DNA of 64,000 bases from assembly GCF_014203855.1 (NCBI RefSeq), contig NZ_JACHJV010000001.1, positions 5,456,001 through 5,520,000 of the forward strand. Direction: 5' to 3'. Both the position numbers and the translations under genes were made by a program. This DNA comes from Kitasatospora kifunensis. GTDB lineage: Bacteria > Actinomycetota > Actinomycetes > Streptomycetales > Streptomycetaceae. The notes beneath the pieces were generated by a model. The model ran no database searches and was not told the DNA's origin. It saw only the letters and a program-made list of their open reading frames with translations. Shown here piece by piece: positions 44,910 through 52,940 of this stretch (its first letter is position 1; every line of letters starts with the position of its first letter).

Positions 44910-45563
44910 ATGGGCTCGATCACCCACTGGCTCGGCGGGCTCTCCGGGCCCCTGGTGTACGCGGTCGTGGCGGCGCTGGTCTTCGCCGAGGACGCGCTCT
45001 TCGTCGGCTTCGTACTGCCGGGCGAGACCGCAGCGGTGCTCGGCGGCACCATCGCGGCCGCCCACCGCGGCGTGGACCTGCCGCTGATGATGCTGGTCGT
45101 GGTGCTGGCGGCGGTGCTCGGGGACACCGTCGGCTACGCGATCGGCCGGTACTTCGGGCCGCGGCTGCTGGAGACCGGGCCGGCGGTGCGGCACCGGGAC
45201 AAGCTCGACAAGGCGCGCGCCTTCATTCGGGAGAAGGGCCCGGCAGCGGTCTTCTTCGGGCGCTTCGTCGCCCTCTTCCGCGCCCTGGTGCCGACCCTGT
45301 CCGGCGCTTCGCACATGCCCTACAAGCGGTTCGCCTTCTTCAACGTGGCCGGCGGCACGCTCTGGGGCATCGGCTTCACGCTGCTCGGCTTCGCGGCGGG
45401 CAGCGCTTATGCGCGGGTCGAGCACCTGGTCGGCACGGTTGCGGCGGTGGTGGTCGGGGCACTGGTGCTGCTGGCGCTGGGCGTCTGGCTCTGGCGTCGC
45501 CGCCGGCGGGAGGCGGGTGAACCGGTGGAGCCGGCGGAGAAGAGCGGCGAGCGCCCGGAGTAG
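44910..45563 (+). CDS. DedA-family membrane protein
   Basis: The 217-aa protein starts at the ATG at 44910, with GGAAGGAG upstream. It has four to five membrane helices. The SNARE-associated/DedA signature is clear: FVLPGETAAVLGG in the first half, then FGRFVALFRALVPTLSGASHMPYKRFAFFNVAGG, with the conserved Arg pair and the re-entrant Pro. The DedA family acts in lipid flipping (undecaprenyl-phosphate or phospholipid) and membrane homeostasis. The C-terminal RRRRR and acidic tail are cytosolic. Confidence 0.93.
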   Translation: MGSITHWLGGLSGPLVYAVVAALVFAEDALFVGFVLPGETAAVLGGTIAAAHRGVDLPLMMLVVVLAAVLGDTVGYAIGRYFGPRLLETGPAVRHRDKLDKARAFIREKGPAAVFFGRFVALFRALVPTLSGASHMPYKRFAFFNVAGGTLWGIGFTLLGFAAGSAYARVEHLVGTVAAVVVGALVLLALGVWLWRRRRREAGEPVEPAEKSGERPE

Positions 45564-45570
45564 CGACCCC

Positions 45571-45599
45571 GGGGCCTGGGCACCAGGCGCTCAGGCCCC
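45571..45599. terminator. Convergent terminator between the DedA and TetR genes
   Basis: An 8-bp perfect stem (GGGGCCTG/CAGGCCCC, 13-nt loop) lies between stops at 45563 and 45591. The 3' arm covers the TetR stop codon, so it can serve both directions. Confidence 0.55.
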
Positions 45600-46190
45600 C
45601 TGCGGTCGCAGTGCCGTGAGCAGGATCGCGGTGATCCGCCCGGGGCGGGCGGGGTCGGCGCGGTGGCGCTCGGCGGCGAGGGCGGCCATGATCAGCGCGT
45701 GCAGGTCGGCCTGGTCCAGGTCCGCGCGCACCGCGCCCCGGGCCTGCGCCGCGGTGAGCAGCAGGCCGAGTTCGCGCTGGAAGGTACTGCTCGCGGCCAA
45801 GGTGGCGGCGGAGAGCTCGACTCCGGCGCCGGCCAGCGCGTCGGCGAGGTCCTTCTTCACGTGCGCGTCGGCGACCAGCTCGGCGAGGAAGGCGTAGAAC
45901 GCCTCGGCCGGGTCCGCGGCCGCGCCGGCCGCCTTGGCGTGCTCGACCAGCTGCTCCAGCTGGTCGAGCACCACGGCCTCGAAGAGCGCCTCCTTGGTCG
46001 GGAAGTGCCGGTACACGGTGCCGGCTCCGACGCCGGCCCGGCGCGCGATCTCGTCCAGGGGGACGGCCAATCCCTCTGCGGCGAAGGCTTCTTGGGCCGC
46101 GCGCAGGACGGCCGTCCGGTTCCGGCGGGCGTCGGCGCGCAGGGGGCGGGCCGGGGACTTCTCCGTGGGCATGCTGCCGTCCTTGGGCAT
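45591..46190 (-). CDS. TetR-family regulator divergent from a SnoaL-like gene
   Basis: The 199-aa protein is read from the ATG at 46190 with GAGAGGAAG upstream; an ATG at 46172 also fits. The helix-turn-helix is at about 18-60 (RRNRTAVLRAAQEAFAAEGLAVPLDEIARRAGVGAGTVYRHFPTKEALF). The C-terminal ligand domain is helical. It is divergent from the SnoaL-like gene, with 165 bp between starts that hold two perfect 19-bp direct repeats, the probable operator. The ligand is likely the substrate or product of the divergent protein; this is inference. Confidence 0.9.
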   Translation of the reverse strand: MPKDGSMPTEKSPARPLRADARRNRTAVLRAAQEAFAAEGLAVPLDEIARRAGVGAGTVYRHFPTKEALFEAVVLDQLEQLVEHAKAAGAAADPAEAFYAFLAELVADAHVKKDLADALAGAGVELSAATLAASSTFQRELGLLLTAAQARGAVRADLDQADLHALIMAALAAERHRADPARPGRITAILLTALRPQGA

Positions 46191-46242
46191 ACTGCGGCTT
46201 CCTCTCACATCCGGTCACATCCCGAGGTGATGGGACCTAGAC

Positions 46243-46288
46243 AACCGGGGCGGCCGTTCCGGATACTTGAACCGGGGCGGCCGTTCCG
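46243..46288. promoter_or_regulatory. Pair of 19-bp direct repeats, candidate TetR operators
   Basis: AACCGGGGCGGCCGTTCCG occurs perfectly at 46243-46261 and 46270-46288, one unit per 27 bases. Each copy has imperfect dyad symmetry (CGG...CCG). They lie between the divergent TetR and SnoaL-like genes. Confidence 0.65.
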
Positions 46289-46355
46289 ATTCTACCGGCG
46301 CCGCCGTCGGCGTGTCCGTCGACGCTTTCAGCTACGTCCCGAGAGGACTCTTCCC

Positions 46356-46820
46356 ATGTCCGAAAGCATCAAGCCAGCAATGAATCTGACGCCACGTCAG
46401 GTATTGGAGAAGCTCTTCCGCACCGTCGTGCACGGCACGCGTGACGAGCTGGCCGACCTGTACGCCCCCGATGTCCTGATCGAGCTGCCGTTCGCCCCGC
46501 CCGGCGCGCCCAAGGCCGTTCCGGGGCGCGAGGAGTTGCGGGCGCGGATGAGGGCCGCGGCCGGCCAGTGGGAGTACACCGAGGTCGACCAGGTGCACCT
46601 GCACGACACCGCCGACCCCGAGGTGGTGATCGCCGAGTACCGGTTGCACGCCACCGTGCTCGCCACCGGGCGGCCGTTCACCGCCACGTACGTGATGGTC
46701 GTGCGGGTCCGTGACGGGCTGATCGCGGCCTCGCGGGACTACTTCAACGTCCTGGAGAACGCGGAGGCCCGTGGTGTCACGCCGGACCTGATCGCGGGCA
46801 TGATCAAGGGCGCGGGCTGA
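46356..46820 (+). CDS. SnoaL-like/NTF2-fold protein
   Basis: The 154-aa protein starts at the ATG at 46356 with GAGAGGA 8 bases upstream. LTPRQVLEKLFRTVVHGTRDELADLYAPDVLIELPFAPPGAP and the VVIAEYRLHATVLATGRPFTATYVMVVRVRDGLIAASRDYFN end are the NTF2-like cone fold of SnoaL polyketide cyclases and limonene-epoxide-hydrolase relatives. The reaction is unknown. It is divergent from a TetR gene, and its last 17 bases overlap the next (convergent) TetR gene. Confidence 0.88.
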   Translation: MSESIKPAMNLTPRQVLEKLFRTVVHGTRDELADLYAPDVLIELPFAPPGAPKAVPGREELRARMRAAAGQWEYTEVDQVHLHDTADPEVVIAEYRLHATVLATGRPFTATYVMVVRVRDGLIAASRDYFNVLENAEARGVTPDLIAGMIKGAG

Positions 46821-47388
46821 CTCCGGGGCCCCTTTGGGCGGCGAGCAGGCCGAGGATGCCCTCGACGGCCTCGGTGAACGGCTCGGTGGAGTCGGCGGCC
46901 CGGGCCAGTACGTAGCCGCCCTGGAGCACCGCGACGATGGTGGAGGCGGTGGCGACCGGGTCGAGCGCCGCGTCCAGCTCGCCGCGCTCGCGCCCTTCGG
47001 TGAGCAGCTCGGTCAGCCGGCCGCGCAGCCAGCCGAAGGTCTCCTGCACCGGTCGGCGCAGCGTGGCATCGGCCATCACCTCGGGGTCCTGGGTGAGCCG
47101 CCCGACCGGGCAGCCCCTGAGCACGTCGCGCTCCCGGCGCAGGTAGGCCGCGAGTCGTTCGAGCGTGCTGCCGGGGCCGCCGAACTCGAGTTCCGCGTTG
47201 GCCCGCATCTCCTCGGCCGTGCGGGTGATCGCGGCCAGTGCCAGATCGGGCTTGCCGTCGAAGTGGTGGTACATGCTGCCCTGGCCCACGCCCGAGCGCT
47301 GCTGGATCGCCTTGGGGCTGGTGCCGACGTAGCCGCGCTCCCACAGCAGTTCGCGGGTGCTCTCGATAAGACGCTCGGAGGTGCTCAC
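46804..47388 (-). CDS. TetR-family regulator
   Basis: The 194-aa protein is read from the GTG at 47388. The helix-turn-helix is at about 5-48 (SERLIESTRELLWERGYVGTSPKAIQQRSGVGQGSMYHHFDGKPDLAL) and the rest is a helical ligand domain (ADATLRRPVQETFGWLRGRLTELL). The 3' end overlaps the convergent SnoaL-like gene by 17 bases. A dyad lies immediately upstream of the start (47399-47416), so autoregulation is likely. It belongs to a TetR subfamily different from its neighbour. Confidence 0.88.
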   Translation of the reverse strand: MSTSERLIESTRELLWERGYVGTSPKAIQQRSGVGQGSMYHHFDGKPDLALAAITRTAEEMRANAELEFGGPGSTLERLAAYLRRERDVLRGCPVGRLTQDPEVMADATLRRPVQETFGWLRGRLTELLTEGRERGELDAALDPVATASTIVAVLQGGYVLARAADSTEPFTEAVEGILGLLAAQRGPGVSPRP

Positions 47389-47398
47389 GCCCGCGATC

Positions 47399-47416
47399 GT
47401 ACATACCAGTAGGTAC
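47399..47416. promoter_or_regulatory. Imperfect palindrome upstream of the second TetR gene
   Basis: GTACATACCAGTAGGTAC has arms that match with two mismatched base pairs (TAC...GTA spacing typical of TetR operators). It lies 11 bases before the start codon at 47388 and also upstream of the divergent ArsR gene (47497), so it may control both. Confidence 0.5.
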
Positions 47417-47496
47417 AAAGGCAAGGAGGTGTCCTGGAGAGCCACCCCCAAATAACTCTTTGACAGTCGTGGGCTGCGGCCCGCATGCTGTTCGTC

Positions 47497-48087
47497 ATGT
47501 CCGAAGAAGGCACCACGAGCAACTCCGCCGAAGGTCTGCGGGCGCTGGCCCACCCCTTGCGGCTGCGGCTGCTCTCGCTGCTCACCGGTCAGGCGATGAG
47601 CGCGGCCGAGGCGGCCCGGGAGCTGGGCGAGACGCAGGCCAACGTCAGCTACCACCTGCGGCGCCTGCTCGCGGCGGGGCTGCTGGAGCCGGCTGAGGAG
47701 GTGGTGGTGCGCGGCGGGCGGGCCAAGCGGTACCGGCACGACCCGCAGAGCGGCACCACGGTCAACGCGACCACCAGCGGCGAGTTCCAGCTGCTCACGG
47801 CGGCGCTGACCGACGAGCTGCGCCGACGCTCCGGCCTGCGGGTGGCCGGGGCGCCCGGGGCGCTGACCGATGCCGAGTTCTGGGTGGATCCCGAGGTGTG
47901 GCAGCGGGCCGCCCAACTGGCCGACGAGCTGGGCTGCTTGCTGCACGAAGCGGCCCAGCCCTCGGGCACGCCGGGGGCGGTGCGGGTGAGCGCCACCATG
48001 GTGCTCTTCCAGATGGCGGCCCAGGGTCGGACGGCAGCCACGGATCAGGCCGTGGCTGCGGACGAGACGACGGGGGACGAGGGATGA
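47497..48087 (+). CDS. ArsR-family winged-helix regulator
   Basis: The 196-aa protein is read from the ATG at 47497; an ATG at 47485 also opens in frame and neither has a clear ribosome binding site. Residues about 10-95 (LRALAHPLRLRLLSLLTGQAMSAAEAARELGETQANVSYHLRRLLAAGLLEPA) are the winged helix. The C-terminal part (~100 residues) is longer than classic ArsR and has no Cys metal site. The last bases overlap the MFS gene as ATGA, so the regulator and transporter are translationally coupled. A repressor of the exporter is the simplest reading. Confidence 0.88.
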   Translation: MSEEGTTSNSAEGLRALAHPLRLRLLSLLTGQAMSAAEAARELGETQANVSYHLRRLLAAGLLEPAEEVVVRGGRAKRYRHDPQSGTTVNATTSGEFQLLTAALTDELRRRSGLRVAGAPGALTDAEFWVDPEVWQRAAQLADELGCLLHEAAQPSGTPGAVRVSATMVLFQMAAQGRTAATDQAVAADETTGDEG

Positions 48088-49376
48088 GCACCACCACGGA
48101 CGTGTTACGGCATCGACCCTTCCGCTACCTGACCGCCGGGCGGGCCATGACGGTGCTGGCCAACTCCATGGCACCGGTGGCCCTTTCGTTCGCGGTGCTC
48201 GATCTGACCGGGTCGGTGAGCGATCTCGGCCTGGTGGTCGGAGCCCGGTCGCTGGCCAATGTGCTGGCGCTGCTCTTCGGCGGGGTGCTCGCCGACCGGG
48301 TGCGGCGCTCGGTGCTGCTACAGGGCTCGGCGCTGGGAGCCGCCTTGGTCCAGGGCGGGTTGGCGGTCAGCCTGCTGCTGCACTGGGCCTCGCTGCCGCT
48401 GCTGGTGGTGCTGAGCCTGGCCAACGGGGTGCTCGCCGCGCTCTCGTTCCCCGCCGCGGCCGCTCTGATGCCGCAGACGGTGCCGCCCGGCGAGCTGCGG
48501 CAGGCCAACGCGGTGGCCCGGATGGGGGTCAACCTCGGGATGATCGCGGGAAGTTCACTCGGCGGTCTGCTGGCCGCCACGGCCGGCGCCGGCTGGGCGC
48601 TGGCGGTGGATGCGGCCGCGCTGGCGGTGGCCGGCGGCTGCTACCTGCTGGTCCGGCAGGCCGCCGCCGAGCGCGTGGCGGAGCGGGCGGCGACCCGTCC
48701 GCTGGCCGAACTACGCGATGGCTGGAGGGAGTTCGCCTCCCGCAGCTGGATCTGGGTGGTGGTGCTCCAGTTCCTGGTGGTCAACGCGGCGTACTCCGGC
48801 TCGGTCCAGGTGCTCGGCCCCGGTATCGCGCAGGCCACCATCGGGCGCACGGCCTGGGGGGTGGCGCTGGCCGTCCAGATGGCCGGGGCGGTGGTGGCCG
48901 GACTGCTGGCGACCCGACTTCGGGTGCGGCGCGCACTCCTGCTCGGGGTCGCCCTGGTCGGCGTCGACGCCCTGACCGTTCTGACACTGGCCCAGCGCCC
49001 TGGCGCGGTGGCACTCAGCGCGATGCTCTTCGTCTCCGGCTTCGCCCTCGAACTGTTCGGCGTGGCCTGGGACTTGTCGTTGCAGCAGAACGTCCCGGCC
49101 GACCGGTTGGCGCGGGTCTACTCGATCGACGCGCTCGGCTCCTTCCTGGCGCTGCCGCTGGGCGAGATGGCGGTGGGGCCGCTGTCCCACCGGTTCGGCC
49201 AGCGCCCGACCCTGCTGGTGGCCGCCGCGCTGATCGCGCTGGCCACGGGCGCGGCGCTGACCAGCCGCGCGGTGCGTACCCTCGCGGTGCGCGAGGAGCC
49301 GACGGCAGACGCACCGACGACGGAGGTATCGCCGGCGACGACGGAACCAGGCGTGCAGCCCGTCGCCGCCGGTTGA
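48084..49376 (+). CDS. MFS transporter (drug-efflux type)
   Basis: The 430-aa protein starts at the ATG at 48084, overlapping the upstream stop by four bases and with GGGGGACGAGGG before it. Twelve membrane helices can be traced. The loop 2-3 motif GGVLADRVRR and the later RVYSIDALGSFLALPLGEMAVGPLSHRFG fit major facilitator exporters of the MFS_3/enterobactin exporter class. The substrate cannot be told. Coupled to the ArsR regulator. Confidence 0.9.
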   Translation: MSTTTDVLRHRPFRYLTAGRAMTVLANSMAPVALSFAVLDLTGSVSDLGLVVGARSLANVLALLFGGVLADRVRRSVLLQGSALGAALVQGGLAVSLLLHWASLPLLVVLSLANGVLAALSFPAAAALMPQTVPPGELRQANAVARMGVNLGMIAGSSLGGLLAATAGAGWALAVDAAALAVAGGCYLLVRQAAAERVAERAATRPLAELRDGWREFASRSWIWVVVLQFLVVNAAYSGSVQVLGPGIAQATIGRTAWGVALAVQMAGAVVAGLLATRLRVRRALLLGVALVGVDALTVLTLAQRPGAVALSAMLFVSGFALELFGVAWDLSLQQNVPADRLARVYSIDALGSFLALPLGEMAVGPLSHRFGQRPTLLVAAALIALATGAALTSRAVRTLAVREEPTADAPTTEVSPATTEPGVQPVAAG

Positions 49377-49383
49377 CGTTCCT

Positions 49384-49426
49384 AGGTACTCAGGTACTCA
49401 GGTACTCAGGTACTCAGGTACTCAGG
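49384..49426. repeat. Five tandem copies of an 8-bp repeat
   Basis: AGGTACTC is repeated five times in perfect tandem, followed by AGG, in the 45-bp space between the convergent MFS and csnK genes. The last copy overlaps the csnK stop codon (49422-49424). It may vary in copy number between strains. Confidence 0.85.
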
Positions 49427-50492
49427 CCGCCACCGCCGCCGCGCCGCCGTACGCCTCGCGCAGCCGACGCTGGGCGGTGGGGCCGCCGCCCAGGCCGCCG
49501 GCCGCCAGCCGGTCCAGGCCGAGCAGCGCCGCGCCCAGCACCGGCGGCGCGGTGACGATGCGCGGCTGCGCCCACGGCGTCAGGACGCGCAGCCGCTCGG
49601 TCAGGTTGTCCAGCAGCAGTGGGTGTTCGGCCGCCAGCACCCCGCCGCCGAGCACCAGCGGGGTGGGCTCCTCGAGCAGGTCCAGGCGGCCCAGCGCGAC
49701 CCAGGCCAGCCGGCTGATCTCCTCGGCCTGCCGGTCGATCAGCGCCAACGCGGCGGTGTCCCCCTTGGTCGCGCAGTCGAAGAGCACCGGGACGATCTCG
49801 TGCAGCCGCTCCCTGGCCAGCTCGCCCAGGTGCATCGCCGCCGCGACGGCGGTGGCGCTGGGGAGGGCGAAGTGCGCGGCGATCGCGTCGGCCAGCGCGG
49901 TGGCGGGGCCGCGGCCGTCCTCGGCCCTGGCCGCGTGCCACATCGCCTCGGCGGCCAGCCCGCCGCCGCCGCCCCAGTCGCCGGTCAGCTGGCCGAGCGC
50001 CGGGAACCGCGCGGTGCGGCCATCGGGCAGCAGGCCCACGCAGTTGATCCCGGCGCCGCAGACCACGGCCACCCCGCGCGGCGTGTCGGTGCCGGCCCGC
50101 AGCAGGCCGAAGGTGTCGTTGGCGACCGCGACCGTGCGGCCCCAACCGCGCGCGGCCAGTGCGCGCTCCAACTGCTGCTCCTCGACGGGCAGGTCGGCGT
50201 TGGCCAGGCAGGCATGGACGTGCCGCGCCAGGGGACCGCGGGTGGGCGCGAGCCCGGCCGCCTCGCTCGCCGCCGCGACCAGGGGCGCGAGCGCGGCGAC
50301 GGCCGCCTCGGCCCCCTCCAGCTGCGGGGCGAAGCCGCCACCGCGGGCGGTGCCGAGCAGTCGGCCGTCGGCGGCCACGAGTGCGACGTCGGTCTTGCTG
50401 TTGCCGGCGTCGATCGCGAGCACGCCGCAGCGGGCTGCGTCATCGGCGCCCTCGGCAACGGGCAGGTCTGCTTCCAGCGGGTGGTGGTCCAT
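49422..50492 (-). CDS. csnK: BadF/N-acetylglucosamine-kinase-like sugar kinase (CsnK-type)
   Basis: The protein is 356 aa from the ATG at 50492 (MDHHPLEADL). Actin-like ATPase motifs are visible: LAIDAGNSKTDVAL (phosphate 1), VAVVCGAGINCVG and LTGDWGGGGGLA (phosphate 2 region), and LVLGGGVLAAE (adenosine). This is the BadF/BcrA-like family that includes GlcNAc and glucosamine kinases. It is the last gene of the chitosan-oligosaccharide operon, and phosphorylation of incoming sugar is the expected step before the GH4 enzyme. A 253-bp gap containing an inverted-repeat element separates it from csnH. Confidence 0.85.
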   Translation of the reverse strand: MDHHPLEADLPVAEGADDAARCGVLAIDAGNSKTDVALVAADGRLLGTARGGGFAPQLEGAEAAVAALAPLVAAASEAAGLAPTRGPLARHVHACLANADLPVEEQQLERALAARGWGRTVAVANDTFGLLRAGTDTPRGVAVVCGAGINCVGLLPDGRTARFPALGQLTGDWGGGGGLAAEAMWHAARAEDGRGPATALADAIAAHFALPSATAVAAAMHLGELARERLHEIVPVLFDCATKGDTAALALIDRQAEEISRLAWVALGRLDLLEEPTPLVLGGGVLAAEHPLLLDNLTERLRVLTPWAQPRIVTAPPVLGAALLGLDRLAAGGLGGGPTAQRRLREAYGGAAAVAA

Positions 50493-50562
50493 CGGGCCCC
50501 CGGGCTCGTGCGTGGGGCCCCGGCCGGTCTGGCCGGGGCTCGGTGGTGGGAGGAGGTTACTC

Positions 50563-50746
50563 AGAGCGACCGGCACATGGTGGGCGGCGTCGCGGCGCCC
50601 GGACTCTCCCCTGGACGGCTTCTCCTCAGTCGCCGCAGCTCCGCTGCTACTCCCTCGTCGGCACCGCCCAGACTCGGCCCGCTGTGAACACCAGCCGCTG
50701 ACGCGGCGGGCGCTCCTTCATCCACCCACCATGTGCCGGTCGCTCT
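50563..50746. mobile_element. MITE-like element between csnH and csnK
   Basis: A perfect 22-bp inverted repeat (50563-50584 and 50725-50746) bounds 140 bp of non-coding DNA. If the repeat is read as 20 bp (50565-50584/50725-50744), the element is flanked by direct CTCAG copies (50560-50564 and 50745-50749), as a 5-bp target duplication would be. The two AG/CT bases are shared between the readings, so the duplication is not certain. The right end overlaps the csnH stop codon. It encodes no protein, so if mobile it is non-autonomous. Confidence 0.6.
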
Positions 50747-52035
50747 CAGGCCCAGTCCAGGTACTGGCCGTTGTGCGCCAGCAGGCGGTCCGTCAGCTGC
50801 TCGGCCAGGTCGAGCTGGCCGACCAGCGGGTGCGCCAGCAGGGCGGCTTCGACCCGGTCCCGGCCGCCCTTCAGGGCCGCTTCCAGGGCCAGCTCCTCGT
50901 AGGCGGTGACGGCGGCGATCAGGCCCCGGTAGAGCGGTTCGACGGGTCGCTGCGGCAGTGCCTTCACGCCGCCCGCCCCGACCTCGGCGGGTACCTCGAT
51001 CACGGCCTCGTCCGGCAGGAAGGGCAGGATGCCGTCGTTGCGGGTGTTGACCACCTGCACGTCGTGCGCCACGCCACCCGTTCCGAGCAGCGCCGCCAGC
51101 AGCTGCACCGCGGCCTCCGAGTAGAAGGCGCCGCCGCGCTTGCCCAGCAGCTCGGGCTTGGCGTCCAGCGTCGGGTCCGCGTACATCGTCAGCAACTCGC
51201 GTTCGATGGCGGCGACCTGGCCGGCCCGCGAGCCCTTCTCGCGCAGCTCCTCGACCACCTCGTCGTGCTGGTAGAAGTAGCGCAGGTAGTAGGAGGGCAC
51301 CACGCCGAGCCGCTGGATCGCCGGCAGTGGCAGCTGCAGGTCCGCGGCGATCTGCGGCCCGAAACCGGCGAGCAGCTCCGGCAGCACCTCGCGCCCGCCC
51401 GCCGCTCCGGGTGCGTCCAGCAGCGTGACGCCGCGCTCCCAGGTCAGGTGGTTCAGCCCGACGTGGTCCAGGCGGATCAACTCCGGTGCCACCTCCAGGT
51501 GGGCGGCGAACTTGCGCTGGAACCCGATCGCCACGTTGCACAGGCCCACCGCCTTGTGGCCCGCGTCCAGCAGCGCCCGGGTGACGATGCCGACCGGATT
51601 GGTGAAGTCGACGATCCAGGCCGCCGGGTTGGCCCGGCGGACCTTCTCCGCGATGTCCAGCACCACGGGCACGGTGCGCAGCGCCTTGGCCAGTCCGCCC
51701 GCGCCGGTGGTCTCCTGGCCCACGCAGCCGCACTCCAGCGGCCAGGTCTCGTCCTCGCCCCGCGCTGCCTGTCCGCCGATCCGCAGTTGCAGCAGTACGG
51801 CGTCCGCGTCGGCCACGCCGGCGTCGAGGTCCTGGGTGGTGGTGATGGTGCCCGGGTGGCCCTGCTTGGCGAAGATCCGCCGGGCCAGGCCGCCGATCAG
51901 CTCCAGCCGTTCGGCGGCCGGGTCGATCAGCACCAGCTCGCCGATCGGCAGCCGATCGCGCAACCGGGCGAAGCCGTCGATGAGTTCGGGCGTGTAGGTG
52001 GAACCGCCGCCGACGATGGCGAGTTTGAGTGACAT
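50746..52035 (-). CDS. csnH: GH4-family 6-phospho-glycosidase (CsnH-type)
   Basis: The 429-aa protein shows the GH4 pattern: NAD-binding LAIVGGGSTYTPELIDGF at the N-terminus, RIGGQAARGEDETWPLECG, the catalytic-region FTNPVGIVT and LCNVAIGFQ (Mn/NAD site Cys), then DHVGLNHLTW. GH4 enzymes use NAD+ and a divalent metal to cleave phosphorylated beta-glycosides by a redox mechanism. In the csn operon the substrate is probably a phosphorylated glucosamine disaccharide. The start overlaps the csnG stop by one base (TGATG). Confidence 0.92.
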   Translation of the reverse strand: MSLKLAIVGGGSTYTPELIDGFARLRDRLPIGELVLIDPAAERLELIGGLARRIFAKQGHPGTITTTQDLDAGVADADAVLLQLRIGGQAARGEDETWPLECGCVGQETTGAGGLAKALRTVPVVLDIAEKVRRANPAAWIVDFTNPVGIVTRALLDAGHKAVGLCNVAIGFQRKFAAHLEVAPELIRLDHVGLNHLTWERGVTLLDAPGAAGGREVLPELLAGFGPQIAADLQLPLPAIQRLGVVPSYYLRYFYQHDEVVEELREKGSRAGQVAAIERELLTMYADPTLDAKPELLGKRGGAFYSEAAVQLLAALLGTGGVAHDVQVVNTRNDGILPFLPDEAVIEVPAEVGAGGVKALPQRPVEPLYRGLIAAVTAYEELALEAALKGGRDRVEAALLAHPLVGQLDLAEQLTDRLLAHNGQYLDWA

Positions 52036-52937
52036 CAGCCCTTGACCCCTGTCAGTGTGACGCCTTCGATGAAGGCCTTTTGAGCGAAGAAGAAGAGAAC
52101 GATGACCGGTGCCATGATCAGCAGGGTGGCCGCCATGGTCAGGTTCCAGTTGGTGTGGTGGGCGCCCTTGAAGGACTCCAGGCCGTAGGAGAGCGTCCAG
52201 GCGCCGGGGTTCTCGCTGGCGTAGATCTGCGGCCCGAAGTAGTCGTTCCAGCAGTAGAAGAACTGGAACAGGGCCACGGCCGCGATCGCCGGGCGGGCCA
52301 TCGGCAGGATCACCCGCAGCAGGGTCCGCAGCTCCCCGCAGCCGTCGACCCGGGCCGCCTCGGTGTACTCCCTGGGGATGGTCAGCAGGAACTGCCTCAG
52401 CAGGAAGATGGTGAAGGCGTCACCGAAGGCCATCGGGATGACCAGCGGCCACAGGGTGCCGGTCAGGTGCAGCTGCTTGGCCCAGAACAGGTACATCGGA
52501 ATGACCGTCACCTGCGGCGGCAGCATCATCATCGAGATGACCGCCATCAGCGCCAGGTTGCGGCCGCGGAACCGGAACCGGGCCAGCGCGTAGGCGACCG
52601 GCAGGCTGGAGACCACCGTCAGCACGGTGCCCGCGACCGCGTACACCAGGGTGTTGCGCCACCAGGTCAGGAAGCCCGGGGTCTGCCACACCTTGACGTA
52701 GTTGCCCCACTGCCAGTGCTGCGGCCAGTAGTCGGTGGTCAGCGCCTGGCGGTCGGACATCACCGAGGTGAGGAAGACGAAGACGAACGGCAGCAGGAAG
52801 AAGAGCGCGGCGGCGATCGCGGTGGTGTGCACGGCCACCCAGTGCAGGGCGGCGCGCCGGCGCGCCGCCCGGTGGGCGTCGGTGCGGGCGGGCGCGTCGA
52901 GCGGTCGGGCCAGTCGCGGGGAGGAGGTCAGGGTCAT
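52035..52937 (-). CDS. csnG: Sugar ABC permease (CsnG-type, MalG-like)
   Basis: The 300-aa protein has six membrane helices and the EAA loop of sugar permeases (YTEAARVDGCGELRTLLRVILPMARP). The ending FIEGVTLTGVKG is typical of CUT1 MalG-type subunits. It pairs with csnF; no ATPase gene is present, as is usual in Streptomyces, where MsiK energises several CUT1 systems. The stop overlaps the csnH start (TGATG). Confidence 0.92.
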   Translation of the reverse strand: MTLTSSPRLARPLDAPARTDAHRAARRRAALHWVAVHTTAIAAALFFLLPFVFVFLTSVMSDRQALTTDYWPQHWQWGNYVKVWQTPGFLTWWRNTLVYAVAGTVLTVVSSLPVAYALARFRFRGRNLALMAVISMMMLPPQVTVIPMYLFWAKQLHLTGTLWPLVIPMAFGDAFTIFLLRQFLLTIPREYTEAARVDGCGELRTLLRVILPMARPAIAAVALFQFFYCWNDYFGPQIYASENPGAWTLSYGLESFKGAHHTNWNLTMAATLLIMAPVIVLFFFAQKAFIEGVTLTGVKG

Positions 52938-52940
52938 GGT

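Noticed and set aside
49384..49426. Tandem repeat considered as a CRISPR array
   Set aside because: The unit is 8 bp with no spacers; it is a simple tandem repeat.
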